A DNA stretch of 64,000 bases from Roseateles puraquae (GTDB lineage: Bacteria > Pseudomonadota > Gammaproteobacteria > Burkholderiales > Burkholderiaceae_C): contig NZ_NISI01000005.1 of the NCBI RefSeq assembly GCF_002205845.1, positions 310,001-374,000 of the forward strand, in the 5' to 3' direction. The notes beneath the pieces were generated by a model. That model was not told the DNA's origin, searched no databases, and saw only the letters and a program-made list of their open reading frames with translations. Both the position numbers and the translations under genes were made by a program. Shown in pieces: positions 7,152 through 16,278 of the stretch; the first letter of the stretch is position 1; every line of letters begins with the position of its first letter.

Positions 7152-10100
7152 TCACAGCACGGCCGCCGTCTCCACGCCACGGGCCGCGACGCCTTCCGCC
7201 ACCGGCACCCACAGCCGCAGCGGCTCGGCCGACGCGTCCAGCGGCAGTGCCACGCCGGGCACCAGGGTCTGGTGTCCAGCCGGCGCCGCCTTGCCTGCAC
7301 CGCGCGGTGCCCGCTCGACCAACACCTCCACGCGCCGCCCCTGCTGCTGCAGCCGCACGCGGGCGCTGGCCCAGTGCGGCGGCAGACAAGGCTGCACGCG
7401 CAGCACGCCGCCGGCCAGCTTCACGCCACAGATCGACTCCACCGCGGCGCGCAGCAGCCAGCCGGCGGCGCCGGTGTACCAGCTCCAGCCGCCACGGCCC
7501 GCGTGCGGGGATGCGGTCTCGATGTCGCCAGCCACCGCAAACGGCTCCAGCCCATAGGGCTCGCCGTGGGCGCCCCGGTGGGCCGGGCTGATCGCGGTGA
7601 ACGCGGCCCAGGCGCGCTCTGCCTGGCCGAGATGGGCGCTGGCCATCAGCGCCCAGGTGGCGCCGTGGTTGTACTGGCCGCCGTTCTCGCGCACGCCACC
7701 CGGGTAGGCCTGGATGTAGCCGGCCGGCGGCTGGTGGTCTTTCAGCGGCGGCCACAGCAGGCGCAGCAGGTGGGCGTCACGGTCATGCAGCTCGCGCCAG
7801 GCGCTGTCCAGCGCCTGGGCGGCGCGCTCAGGCTGCGTCGCGCCCGTCAGCACGGCCCAGGCCTGCACGATGAGGTCGATGCGGCATTCGCTGGCGCTGT
7901 GCGTGCCCAGCACGCTGCCGTCATCGAACCAGCCGCGGCGGTACCAGTGGCCGTCCCACGCGTGGGCATCCAGGGCCGCGGCCAGCGCCTTGCGGGCCTC
8001 GCGCCAGCGATCGGCACGCGCCGCGTCGCCACGGGCGCGGGCCAGCGGCTCCAGCGCATCGATCACCGCGCACAGGAAGAAGCCCATCCACACCGACTCG
8101 CCGCGGCCTTCGGGCCCGACCCGGTTCATGCCGTCGTTCCAGTCGCCGGTGCCGAACAGCGGCAGCCCGTGCGCACCCACGGGCAGGCTCACGTCGATGG
8201 CGCGCGCGGCATGTTCGTAGACGGTGGCGAGGTCGTCACTGATGGCGGGTATCTCGTACACATCTTCCTGCCCCTCGGGCACCGGCCGGCCGTGCAGGAA
8301 GGGCAAGGTCTCGTCGGCCAGCGCGGTGTCGCCCGTGCGCTCCACATACAGCGCGAGCGCCAGCGACAGCCAGAGCCGGTCGTCGGCGAAATGGGTGCGC
8401 ACGCCGGCCCCCGCCGGCTCGTGCCACCAGTGCTGCACATCACCCGGCGGGAACTGCCGAGCCGCATGCCGGCGGATCTGTGCCGCCAGGCGCTGCGGCG
8501 CATGCTGCACCAGGGCCATTGCATCCTGCAGCTGGTCGCGAAAGCCAAAGGCGCCGCCGGCCTGGTAGAAGCCCGCCCGCGCCCAGATGCGGCAGCCCAG
8601 CACCTGGGCGGGCAGCCAGTGGTTGACCAGGGCATCGAAGGCCGGGTCGGGCGTGTCGACCTGCACCGGTCGGCTCAACGCGCGCCAGACGTCGCGCTGG
8701 CCGGCCAGGCGCTGCAGCGGGTCGGCCCGCCACGCCAGGCCCGCCTGTTCACGGGCTTCGGCCAGGCTCGGCGCATGCCCGAGCAGCACGGTGGCATGCC
8801 AGGCATGGCCCGGCTCCAGGCGCAGCGGCACGGCGAGCAGCGCAGCCGGGTCGGTGGCCGGGCCGGCGAGGCCGTCCAGCGCGTGGGGGGCCACCAGCCG
8901 GCCTTCGTCGTCGAACAGCAGGCGGCGGTCACCGCTCGCCTCAGGCGTGGCCGTCCAGGGGCGCGGCAGGTTGAGGTCGGGGCTGAAACCGGCGTCCTCG
9001 GGCCAGGGCCAGAGCGCGTCGTCATCAGCCAGCGCCGGCAGCTGCTCGCGGGGCTGGTCCTCCGCGCGCGGGGGCCGCAGCGCGAGCCAGGCGGTGTGGC
9101 CGCCGAAGCCGTTCAGCCCGTCGGCCTGCGTGCCCAGCGCCAGCAGCGGCCCATCGCCCGGCAGCTTTTCCAGCCGGGTGACCACGCTGCGCCGCGCGTT
9201 GCCGTCCATGCCCAGCTGCCACTGGGCCGCTGCCAGCAGCCGCATCGGCCGCGGCGGCTTGCCGGGTGCGGCATGCAGCTCCACCTGGCACTGCTTGACG
9301 GCCGTCTCGGCATCGACCGTCCACCGCAGCCTCACCACCAGGCCTGGCAGCTGGAACGCCAGCGCGGTGGCGCCCGGCACGTGGGCCGCCATCTGCGTGT
9401 CGCTCGCGCGGCCCAGCAGCCAGGCCTTGCCGCTGGCCAGGCAATGCAGGATGAGCCATTCACCCGGCGAGTCGAGCAGGGCGTCGTTGGACCAGGGGGT
9501 GATCTGATGCAGCCGGCTGTTGCCGGCCCAGCTCATGCCAGCGCCGCGTTCGGACACCTGGCAGCCGAACTGCTCGTTGGCGATCACGTTCACCCAGGGT
9601 CGCGGCGGCTGCGCCTGAGGGCTCAGCATGAAGCGGCAGGCGCCGTTGCCGGTGTCGAAGCGGTGCTCGGGCGCCGGCAGTCCCGGCAGGGCCGGCGCGG
9701 TTGAGACCCGGGTGGCCCCCGCCGCGCGCCGCGCCTTGGCGGCCTGCTCGTGCACGATGCCCAGTCGCTCCAGCTGCTGGGCCAGCGGCCGGCCATCGGC
9801 AAACCAGCGTACCCGTGCCAGCAGGTTGAGTGCCAGGCGGGTGTCGGGCCCGACGGTCTCGTCGGCCAGCACATGCACCCGGCAGCGCCCGCCCATGGCG
9901 TGGGCCTGCTGCTCGGCCAGTGAGCGCAGCGCGCGCGACACGGGCGCGAGATAGGACGGCGGCTCGGCATCCAGCACCACCACATCCACCGGCATCGGGC
10001 TGCCCTGGGCCTGCAGCAGCGCGCACAGCTCCCTGACCATGACGACGCCCGTGGCATCGGCCACGCGCACCAGCAGGATGGGGTCGTCGCCCGAGATGCC

Positions 10101-13100
10101 GTGGCGCCACAGGGCGTCGCGCTCGAACCCGGTCTCGGGCACCGGCATGGCGTCGCGTGCCGCCTGGGCCGTCAGCAGGGTCTGCAGGAACAGGCCCGCC
10201 CGCCAGGCGCCGGGCGCCAGCGCAGCGCCCTGGGTGCGTACTGCGGCCATGGTGTGGGCCAGCGTCAGGGCGCGTTCGCACAAGGCCGGCTGGCGGTGCT
10301 TGTCCAGCAGATGCTCCAGCGTCTGCGCCTCGTGGGCGGCGGCCGTGGCGAAGGTGAGCGTCACGCTGGCACCCGGCGGCAGGTGCATGACCAGGTGCAG
10401 CAGCGACAGCGGGTCATTGCCGGTGTCCAGCGCCCCGGCTGCGGTATGCAGGCCGGCGACGTCGGTGCCGAGCAGGGCCTGCACGCCGGCATGCGCGATG
10501 ACGCCGCCCGGCTGCCCGGGCGCACCGCCGCGGGCCAGCCAGTGGGCCCGGTCAGCGGCGGCGCGCACGGCGTCGAGCCGCGCGCCTCCGTCCAGCTCGG
10601 CGCCCACCAGCGCATGCATCGCGTGCACGGCCGCCTCGCCGGGGCTGCGCGGCAGTCGCTGCCAGTGCAGGGCCTGCTGGGCCGGGTTCCAGCGGGCCTG
10701 CAGGAAGAGTTTGCCGAAGGCCGGGTGGGCCAGGTCGGCACGCGCCGGCGCTAGCACGGGCTCGAAGCTCGACACCAGCGCCAGCCGGCGCGCCCGCTGC
10801 GAGAGGTTGCGCAGCGTGATGCGGCGCAGCTCCACATCGTCTTCCACCGCCACCCACACCTCGGTCTGGGCGTGCAGGCCTTCGCCTTCTGCGGTGAACT
10901 GCGCGCTGGCGGGATGCAGCCGGCAGCCGTAGCGCCATTGCGGGCCGGGTGTCGGCTTGAAGGTGAGCGAGCGCCATGGGCTGGTGTCGGGTGCGCCGTT
11001 CCAGGCGAGGTCCAGGTCGCGCAGGTGCAGGTGGTGACCGAGCAGATCCTGGGGCAGGTCGTCGCGCCAGCGGCTGATCAGCACCGGCTGGCCCGGCTCG
11101 CCCCAGACCAGCGTGCCGCCGCCGTGCTCTCGCAGCATGGCGCCCAGCCGCGCATGACCCAGCCAGGTGGTGGCGGGCAGGGCGCGGCCATGCAGGTCCG
11201 GCACGACCAGCGAGATGCGCGCCCGCCGGGGTGCGCTGCGCACCGTGCGGGGCGCGGGCTCGCGCAGTGGTGGCACGCGGTGCGGCGCGCGCTCATGCAG
11301 CAGCCAGCGCACGGCACCCAGCCGCGGCTCGGCATCGGCCCAGCGCTGGGGGGCGCCGCCGCACAGCACTTCAGTCAAGGCCACGAGCGACATGCCCTGG
11401 TGGTGGCTCATGGCGGTGCCGATGCGCTGGAAGCGTTCCCGGCGCTGGGGCGTCGGCGCATCAGCCGGCGGCTCGGGTTGGCGGCTGGCGGTGTAGTCCA
11501 GCGCTTCGACGAAGCCGCCGTCATGGCGGGCGCCGAGGGCCTGCAGCGCCCGCAGGTTGGCCACCGCCGCGCGCGGCATCACCATGGTGGCCATCAGCGT
11601 GGCGTAGGGGGCGATGACGACTTCATCCGGCGGCGTGTCACGCAGGGCGAGCGCCGCCACGCCTTGCGGGCCGTACTGGTAAGCCAGGCTCTGGTCGCGT
11701 CGCGCATAGGCGCTTTCCGACACGCCCCAGGGCAGACCGGCCGCGCGGCCGGCGCGGATCTGCTCCATCACGGTCGCTCGTGCCGCCTCTTCGAGTGCGC
11801 TCCCTGCGGGTTCGTCGAGCACCAGCGAAGGCATGAGCATTTCGAACATCGAGCCCGACCAGCTCTTCAAGCCGGTGAGGCGGCCACGCGAGAAGAAGGG
11901 GCGGCCGAGCGCCCCCCAGTGCGCAGGGGGCAGGTCGCCCTTGGCGATGGCCACCAGGCTGGCCAGCCGTGCCTCGGAGGCGAGCAGGTCGTAATGGTTG
12001 GCATCGAGCTTCTCGGTGCCGTGCTCGCAGCCCGGGGCCGCCATCGCGCCGATGTGCAGCAGGCGGCGCTGCGGGTCGTAGAGCCAGCGGAAGTCATGCG
12101 CCAGCGCCAGCGCCCGGGCGCGCGCCGCGACGGCCTGCAGGGCCTCGGCGACGGCCGGCGGCGGTGGCATGCCTTCGCCCCCGCGGGCGAAGCCCTCGCA
12201 GGCCGACGCCACCACCAGCAGGTGGGCGCACAGGTTGCCGCTGTCCACGGCCGAGACATAGGGCGGCTCCAGGACCGTCAGCCTTTGGGTGTCGATCCAG
12301 TTGTAGAAGTGGCCGCGGTGACGGGGCAGCCGCTCCAGGGTGTCGAGCGTGCGTCCGACGCGCTCGGCCAGGCCGACGTCGTGCAGCCAGCCGAACTCGC
12401 GCGCACAGCAGGCTGACAGCAGGTACAGGCCGATGTTGGTGGGCGAGGTGCGGTGGGCCACGGCCACGTCGGGGTCGAACTGCACGTTGTCGGGCGGCAG
12501 GTCATGGTCGTCGGCGGTCACCCAGCGCTCGAACCAGCGCCAGGTGTCACGCGCCACGCTGAGCAGGTACTGGCGCTCGTCATCGCCGATGGCCTCCCGG
12601 CGCGGCCGGGTGCGTGGCCGGCTGGCCAGCCCGATCCACAGCGGCGCCAGGGCCCAGATGGCGAGCATCGGCAGGGCGATGCGCCAGTCGATCGGGCGAC
12701 CCACCAGCGCCGGTGTCATCAGCAGCAGGGTCAGCACGCCGCTGGCCAGCGTCAGGCGCCGGTGCTGCTGCAGCAGTGAACGCCAGTCGGTGCGGGCGGC
12801 GGCTTCGGCAGCGTCGGCGGTGGTCCACTCCAGCAGGTGGCGGCGGCTCACGCGCTGGCGCCACAGGGCGCGCACGATGGCATCGACGCTGAGCCAGGTC
12901 GCCTGGGGCAGCATGGCCACGTGCCAGGCCATGCCGCCCAGGGCGCGGCCCAGCTCGGTCGCGGCCTGGCGGTAGAAGCGCGGCAGCGACACCGGCTCGC
13001 CCGAGGGCGCGCTGGCCGCTAGGGCCCCCATCAGCGGCCCCGCCCCGAAGGCTGCGCAGACCAGGCCGAGCGCATAGGCCGGTGTCAGGCCCACGCCGAG

Positions 13101-15668
13101 CCACGAGCCCACCAGCAGCAGCAAGGCTGCCGGCGGCACGAGGGAACGGCGCAGGTTGTCCAGCATCTTCCACAGGTGAATGGCCCGCAGGCCCCAGCGG
13201 CGGGGCTGGGTGATGAAGGGCAGCAGTTGCCAGTCGCCGCGCGTCCAGCGGTGGATGCGCGAGGCGGCCACGTCGGCATGCATGGGCGCGGCCTCCACGA
13301 GCACCACGTCGCTGACGCCGGCGCAGCGCATCAGCGAGCCCTCCAGCAAGTCGTGGCTGAGCACCTGGCCTTCGGGCAGCCGGTGCGCCAGCACCTGCGC
13401 GGCGGCCTGCACGTCGATCAAGCCCTTGCCGGTGGCGCTGCCTTCGTCGAACAGGTCCTGGTAGACCTCGGAGCTGGCGGCGCTGTAGGGGTCGAGCCCC
13501 GGCTGGCCGGCGAACAGGCTGTGAAACCAGGTGCCATGTACCGTGGAGCTGCCCGCCGCGGTGGCCAGCGGCGTGGCGATTCGGGGCTGCAGCATGCCGT
13601 GGCCGCGCACCACGGTGACGGCGCCCTGCGCATGGCGGGCCACGCGAGGCCGGTTCAGCGGATGCGCCGCCACGGCCACCAGCGCCCGCAAGGCGCCGGG
13701 GGGCAGGGCGGTGTCGGCGTCCAGCGTGATGAGGTGGCGCGTGCCCGGCGCCGGTTGCGACAGCTCGCCGAGGTCGATGAAACGGTCGGGCCAGCGCTCG
13801 GCCGGCTCGCCCGCCAGCTGCGAGATGAGGGCCTCGGTCTTGCCGCGCTTGCGTTCCCAGCCGATCCAGCGCTGCTCGGTCTCGCTCCAGCGGCGTGCGC
13901 GGTGCAGCAGCAGGAAGCGCGGCCGGCCACCGCAGGCGCTGCCGTAGCGCTCGTTGAGTGCCTCGATGCCCCGGCGCGCTTCGTTCAGCAGCGCCTCATC
14001 CTGCGGCTGGTGCTCGGTCTTGGCATCGCCCCAGTCACTGAGCAGCGCGAACTGGGCTTCGTCCTCCTGGTTGGCGAGGTGGTGGCGCTCCAGCTGCGCC
14101 AGCAGCGTGGCAATGCCCTTCGGCCGCGTGAGCATGCAGGGGATGACGACGAGCGTGCGTGCCGTGCGCGGCAGGCCACGGGGCCAGTTCAGCCGAGGCA
14201 GTCGCGCGGGTGGGGCCGATTCGCTGATCAGCCGGTTGGCCAGGGCCACCACGGCCTCGCTGGCCGGCAGCAGCGACAGCAGTACGGCGGCCACCACCAT
14301 CGGCCAGTGCGCCGCGGGCGGGAGCCCCAGCACCAGCAGGCCGACTTCCGTGATGCCCAGCAGCAGCGCGAGGCTGCCGAGGTAGAGCCCGCCGCGATGC
14401 CGCCGCAGGGCGGCGCGCCAGCGCTCGCCGGCAGTGGGCTTGCGTTGAAGTTCATCCAGCAGCCGCCGCCAGCCCGGGCCGCTGAGCCAGTGCAGTGGCG
14501 CGGTCTCCTCGGCGTCGTCGGGCCAGCTCGGGTCGTTGCACAGCCGCTGCAGTGCCTCGGCCACCGCGGCCTCGGGCAGGCCGTGGCGCTCGGTCAGGGC
14601 CTCGATCGCATGCAGGGTCAGGCCCCGCGTGGCCTCGTCTTCCTGCTGGTAGACGTCGATGCTGCTCAGGGCGCGCAGCGTCGGGTGCACTTCGTCGAAG
14701 AGCCCGGCCCAATCGGCAGCGCCCAGGTTGCGCAGGCTGCCGATGGCGTTGCGGATGCTCTGATGGTCGGCCGCGCTTTCGGCCTGCTCGGCAGCCTGGG
14801 CGGCCACCGCGTCGGGCAGGGCCTGCTGGAGCCAGTCGCGCGTGGCTTGCCAGGCGGGGCCGGCGTCCTCTTCCGAGTCCGGGCGGCCCAGCGCGTGGTC
14901 GGTGAGTCGTTCATGCAGCCGCAGGGCCAGTGCCTGCACGGCGGGGTCCTGCGGCCAGGCGGCCTGCCACTGCCGGAGCTGTGACGTCACCGCGCCGGCA
15001 TCGAGTTGAGGCAGGGCCTCAAAGAGGCGCTGCGCCGCGCGGCGTCCGAGGTGGCGCCAGGCGGCGCGTTCCGCCAGCCGGCGCAGGTTTTCCACCAGCA
15101 CCACGCGCAAGGTGGAGGGCAGGGCCCAGAGTTCACGCAGGGTCAGCGCCTCGACTTCGTGGTGACCGCCTAGGAAGTGGTGCAGCAGCGGCAATTCCAG
15201 CGCACTGTCCGCATGGGCCACCCAGGCCCACGCGACGCCATAGACCCGCGGCAGGCCCTGCAGCGGTTCGTCTGCCAGACGGGGCAGGCGCTGAAAGTAG
15301 CTGTGCGGCAGGTCGTGCAGCACCTCATCGAGCTGCTGCTGCACGATGCGTGCGTTGTCCAGCAGCCAGGCGTGGGCCGGGTCGATGTCCGCCTGCAGGC
15401 CTTCCTCCGACAGCACCGCCAGCGCCGCAGCCCAGACCTTCAGGTTGCTGCGCAGCCGAGGCGAGAAGGGCCGCGGCTGCGCGCCGAGGTCATCCACCCG
15501 CTGCGCGGCGGCCAGGCTGCGGCCATGCTCGGCAAACCGCTCGGCACCGAACTGCACCGCCCGGACCGGCGCGGCGGCCGCCTGAGCGCCTTGGGCCAGA
15601 CGAACAAAGGCCTGCGAAGGGCCGGGCGGTGTCAAGTCAGCGGGCTGGGCACGGTTCGAGGCGGTCAT
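7152..15668 (-). CDS. ndvB: Cyclic beta-1,2-glucan synthase (NdvB/ChvB type)
   Basis: A giant inner-membrane enzyme of 2838 residues counted from the ATG at 15668, matching the roughly 2830 residues of rhizobial NdvB/ChvB. It builds the linear beta-1,2-glucan from UDP-glucose, sets its length and closes the ring in one polypeptide. Membrane segments occur near residues 425-480 and 845-880. Between them is the GT84 glycosyltransferase region, with the acidic LDADT motif near 649. A glucoamylase-like domain follows from about 1035 (DTWRWFERWVTADDHDLPPDN). The C-terminal GH94 phosphorylase domain holds GDWNDGMNRVGPEGRGES near 2507, including the catalytic-type aspartate. The product would be exported to the periplasm for osmotic adaptation or host contact. 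No ndvA-type exporter lies next to it. Beta-1,2 linkage is inferred from the domain order. Confidence 0.92.
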   Translation of the reverse strand: MTASNRAQPADLTPPGPSQAFVRLAQGAQAAAAPVRAVQFGAERFAEHGRSLAAAQRVDDLGAQPRPFSPRLRSNLKVWAAALAVLSEEGLQADIDPAHAWLLDNARIVQQQLDEVLHDLPHSYFQRLPRLADEPLQGLPRVYGVAWAWVAHADSALELPLLHHFLGGHHEVEALTLRELWALPSTLRVVLVENLRRLAERAAWRHLGRRAAQRLFEALPQLDAGAVTSQLRQWQAAWPQDPAVQALALRLHERLTDHALGRPDSEEDAGPAWQATRDWLQQALPDAVAAQAAEQAESAADHQSIRNAIGSLRNLGAADWAGLFDEVHPTLRALSSIDVYQQEDEATRGLTLHAIEALTERHGLPEAAVAEALQRLCNDPSWPDDAEETAPLHWLSGPGWRRLLDELQRKPTAGERWRAALRRHRGGLYLGSLALLLGITEVGLLVLGLPPAAHWPMVVAAVLLSLLPASEAVVALANRLISESAPPARLPRLNWPRGLPRTARTLVVIPCMLTRPKGIATLLAQLERHHLANQEDEAQFALLSDWGDAKTEHQPQDEALLNEARRGIEALNERYGSACGGRPRFLLLHRARRWSETEQRWIGWERKRGKTEALISQLAGEPAERWPDRFIDLGELSQPAPGTRHLITLDADTALPPGALRALVAVAAHPLNRPRVARHAQGAVTVVRGHGMLQPRIATPLATAAGSSTVHGTWFHSLFAGQPGLDPYSAASSEVYQDLFDEGSATGKGLIDVQAAAQVLAHRLPEGQVLSHDLLEGSLMRCAGVSDVVLVEAAPMHADVAASRIHRWTRGDWQLLPFITQPRRWGLRAIHLWKMLDNLRRSLVPPAALLLLVGSWLGVGLTPAYALGLVCAAFGAGPLMGALAASAPSGEPVSLPRFYRQAATELGRALGGMAWHVAMLPQATWLSVDAIVRALWRQRVSRRHLLEWTTADAAEAAARTDWRSLLQQHRRLTLASGVLTLLLMTPALVGRPIDWRIALPMLAIWALAPLWIGLASRPRTRPRREAIGDDERQYLLSVARDTWRWFERWVTADDHDLPPDNVQFDPDVAVAHRTSPTNIGLYLLSACCAREFGWLHDVGLAERVGRTLDTLERLPRHRGHFYNWIDTQRLTVLEPPYVSAVDSGNLCAHLLVVASACEGFARGGEGMPPPPAVAEALQAVAARARALALAHDFRWLYDPQRRLLHIGAMAAPGCEHGTEKLDANHYDLLASEARLASLVAIAKGDLPPAHWGALGRPFFSRGRLTGLKSWSGSMFEMLMPSLVLDEPAGSALEEAARATVMEQIRAGRAAGLPWGVSESAYARRDQSLAYQYGPQGVAALALRDTPPDEVVIAPYATLMATMVMPRAAVANLRALQALGARHDGGFVEALDYTASRQPEPPADAPTPQRRERFQRIGTAMSHHQGMSLVALTEVLCGGAPQRWADAEPRLGAVRWLLHERAPHRVPPLREPAPRTVRSAPRRARISLVVPDLHGRALPATTWLGHARLGAMLREHGGGTLVWGEPGQPVLISRWRDDLPQDLLGHHLHLRDLDLAWNGAPDTSPWRSLTFKPTPGPQWRYGCRLHPASAQFTAEGEGLHAQTEVWVAVEDDVELRRITLRNLSQRARRLALVSSFEPVLAPARADLAHPAFGKLFLQARWNPAQQALHWQRLPRSPGEAAVHAMHALVGAELDGGARLDAVRAAADRAHWLARGGAPGQPGGVIAHAGVQALLGTDVAGLHTAAGALDTGNDPLSLLHLVMHLPPGASVTLTFATAAAHEAQTLEHLLDKHRQPALCERALTLAHTMAAVRTQGAALAPGAWRAGLFLQTLLTAQAARDAMPVPETGFERDALWRHGISGDDPILLVRVADATGVVMVRELCALLQAQGSPMPVDVVVLDAEPPSYLAPVSRALRSLAEQQAHAMGGRCRVHVLADETVGPDTRLALNLLARVRWFADGRPLAQQLERLGIVHEQAAKARRAAGATRVSTAPALPGLPAPEHRFDTGNGACRFMLSPQAQPPRPWVNVIANEQFGCQVSERGAGMSWAGNSRLHQITPWSNDALLDSPGEWLILHCLASGKAWLLGRASDTQMAAHVPGATALAFQLPGLVVRLRWTVDAETAVKQCQVELHAAPGKPPRPMRLLAAAQWQLGMDGNARRSVVTRLEKLPGDGPLLALGTQADGLNGFGGHTAWLALRPPRAEDQPREQLPALADDDALWPWPEDAGFSPDLNLPRPWTATPEASGDRRLLFDDEGRLVAPHALDGLAGPATDPAALLAVPLRLEPGHAWHATVLLGHAPSLAEAREQAGLAWRADPLQRLAGQRDVWRALSRPVQVDTPDPAFDALVNHWLPAQVLGCRIWARAGFYQAGGAFGFRDQLQDAMALVQHAPQRLAAQIRRHAARQFPPGDVQHWWHEPAGAGVRTHFADDRLWLSLALALYVERTGDTALADETLPFLHGRPVPEGQEDVYEIPAISDDLATVYEHAARAIDVSLPVGAHGLPLFGTGDWNDGMNRVGPEGRGESVWMGFFLCAVIDALEPLARARGDAARADRWREARKALAAALDAHAWDGHWYRRGWFDDGSVLGTHSASECRIDLIVQAWAVLTGATQPERAAQALDSAWRELHDRDAHLLRLLWPPLKDHQPPAGYIQAYPGGVRENGGQYNHGATWALMASAHLGQAERAWAAFTAISPAHRGAHGEPYGLEPFAVAGDIETASPHAGRGGWSWYTGAAGWLLRAAVESICGVKLAGGVLRVQPCLPPHWASARVRLQQQGRRVEVLVERAPRGAGKAAPAGHQTLVPGVALPLDASAEPLRLWVPVAEGVAARGVETAAVL

Positions 15669-15845
15669 GCCCGCACTGTGGGTGCCCGCCCCGGGCGATG
15701 ACAGCGGCACGGGGCGCGTGCGGCTGTCGGTGGTGTCCTACCCGGCAACAAATCTTTGCGTGCTGTCGGCAATCTGTCCTCTCCAGGAAAGCGCGGTGGC
15801 CGCGCGCCTCAGCGGCCCGGAGAGTGGTGGGAGAGGAGACATCTC

Positions 15846-16266
15846 ATGAACGATCGCAACTTGGTGCGCGGCCTCTTCCTGGCGGCGCTGGCTCTGGGCT
15901 TTGGCCTCGGTGCGCTGCGCTATCCCATCGGGAGCTTCGCCCATGCCGGGCCAGGCCTGTTCCCGCTGCTGGTCAGCTCGCTGCTGCTGCTGGTGGCGGT
16001 GGTGAGCCTGGTGCGTGCCCGGCTCGTGGCGCGCGTGCCGCTGGACTGGCGCTGGCGCAACATCGGCTTGCTGCTGCTCGCCCTGTGCGGCTTCGCCTTG
16101 GTGAGCCAGCACTTGAAGATGCTGGCGGGCATCGTGTTCATGGTGTTCGTCGCCTCGCTGGCGGCGTCATCTTTCGTGGGCGCGCAACCTGAAGATCGTG
16201 CTCGGCTTGATCGTGCTGGCTTTCGGCTTCCAGAAGCTGCTGGGCCTGAACCTGCCGCTGCTCTGA
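15846..16266 (+). pseudogene. tctB: TctB subunit of tripartite tricarboxylate transporter, frameshifted
   Basis: The start is the ATG at 15846, with a purine-rich GAGAGGAGA just upstream. The first 110 codons give a TctB-like protein with several membrane segments (LFLAALALGFGLGALRYPIG, then LFPLLVSSLLLLVAVVSL). At 16173-16176 the frame changes. In the original frame the sequence turns into arginine-rich nonsense. One base later, the frame reads WARNLKIVLGLIVLAFGFQK and stops at 16264-16266, just before tctA, as a normal TctB C-terminus would. The gene therefore carries one extra base, or lacks two (TTCTCGTGG would restore it). TctB and TctA form the membrane part of a secondary carboxylate importer. 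Either a real mutation or a sequencing error. Confidence 0.85.
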
Positions 16267-16278
16267 GGGCCTGCCGTC

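Noticed and set aside
7098..9704. Long open frame on the plus strand opposite the glucan synthase C-terminus
   Set aside because: The minus frame encodes a clear GH94 domain; the plus frame has the composition of an antisense shadow and no family match.
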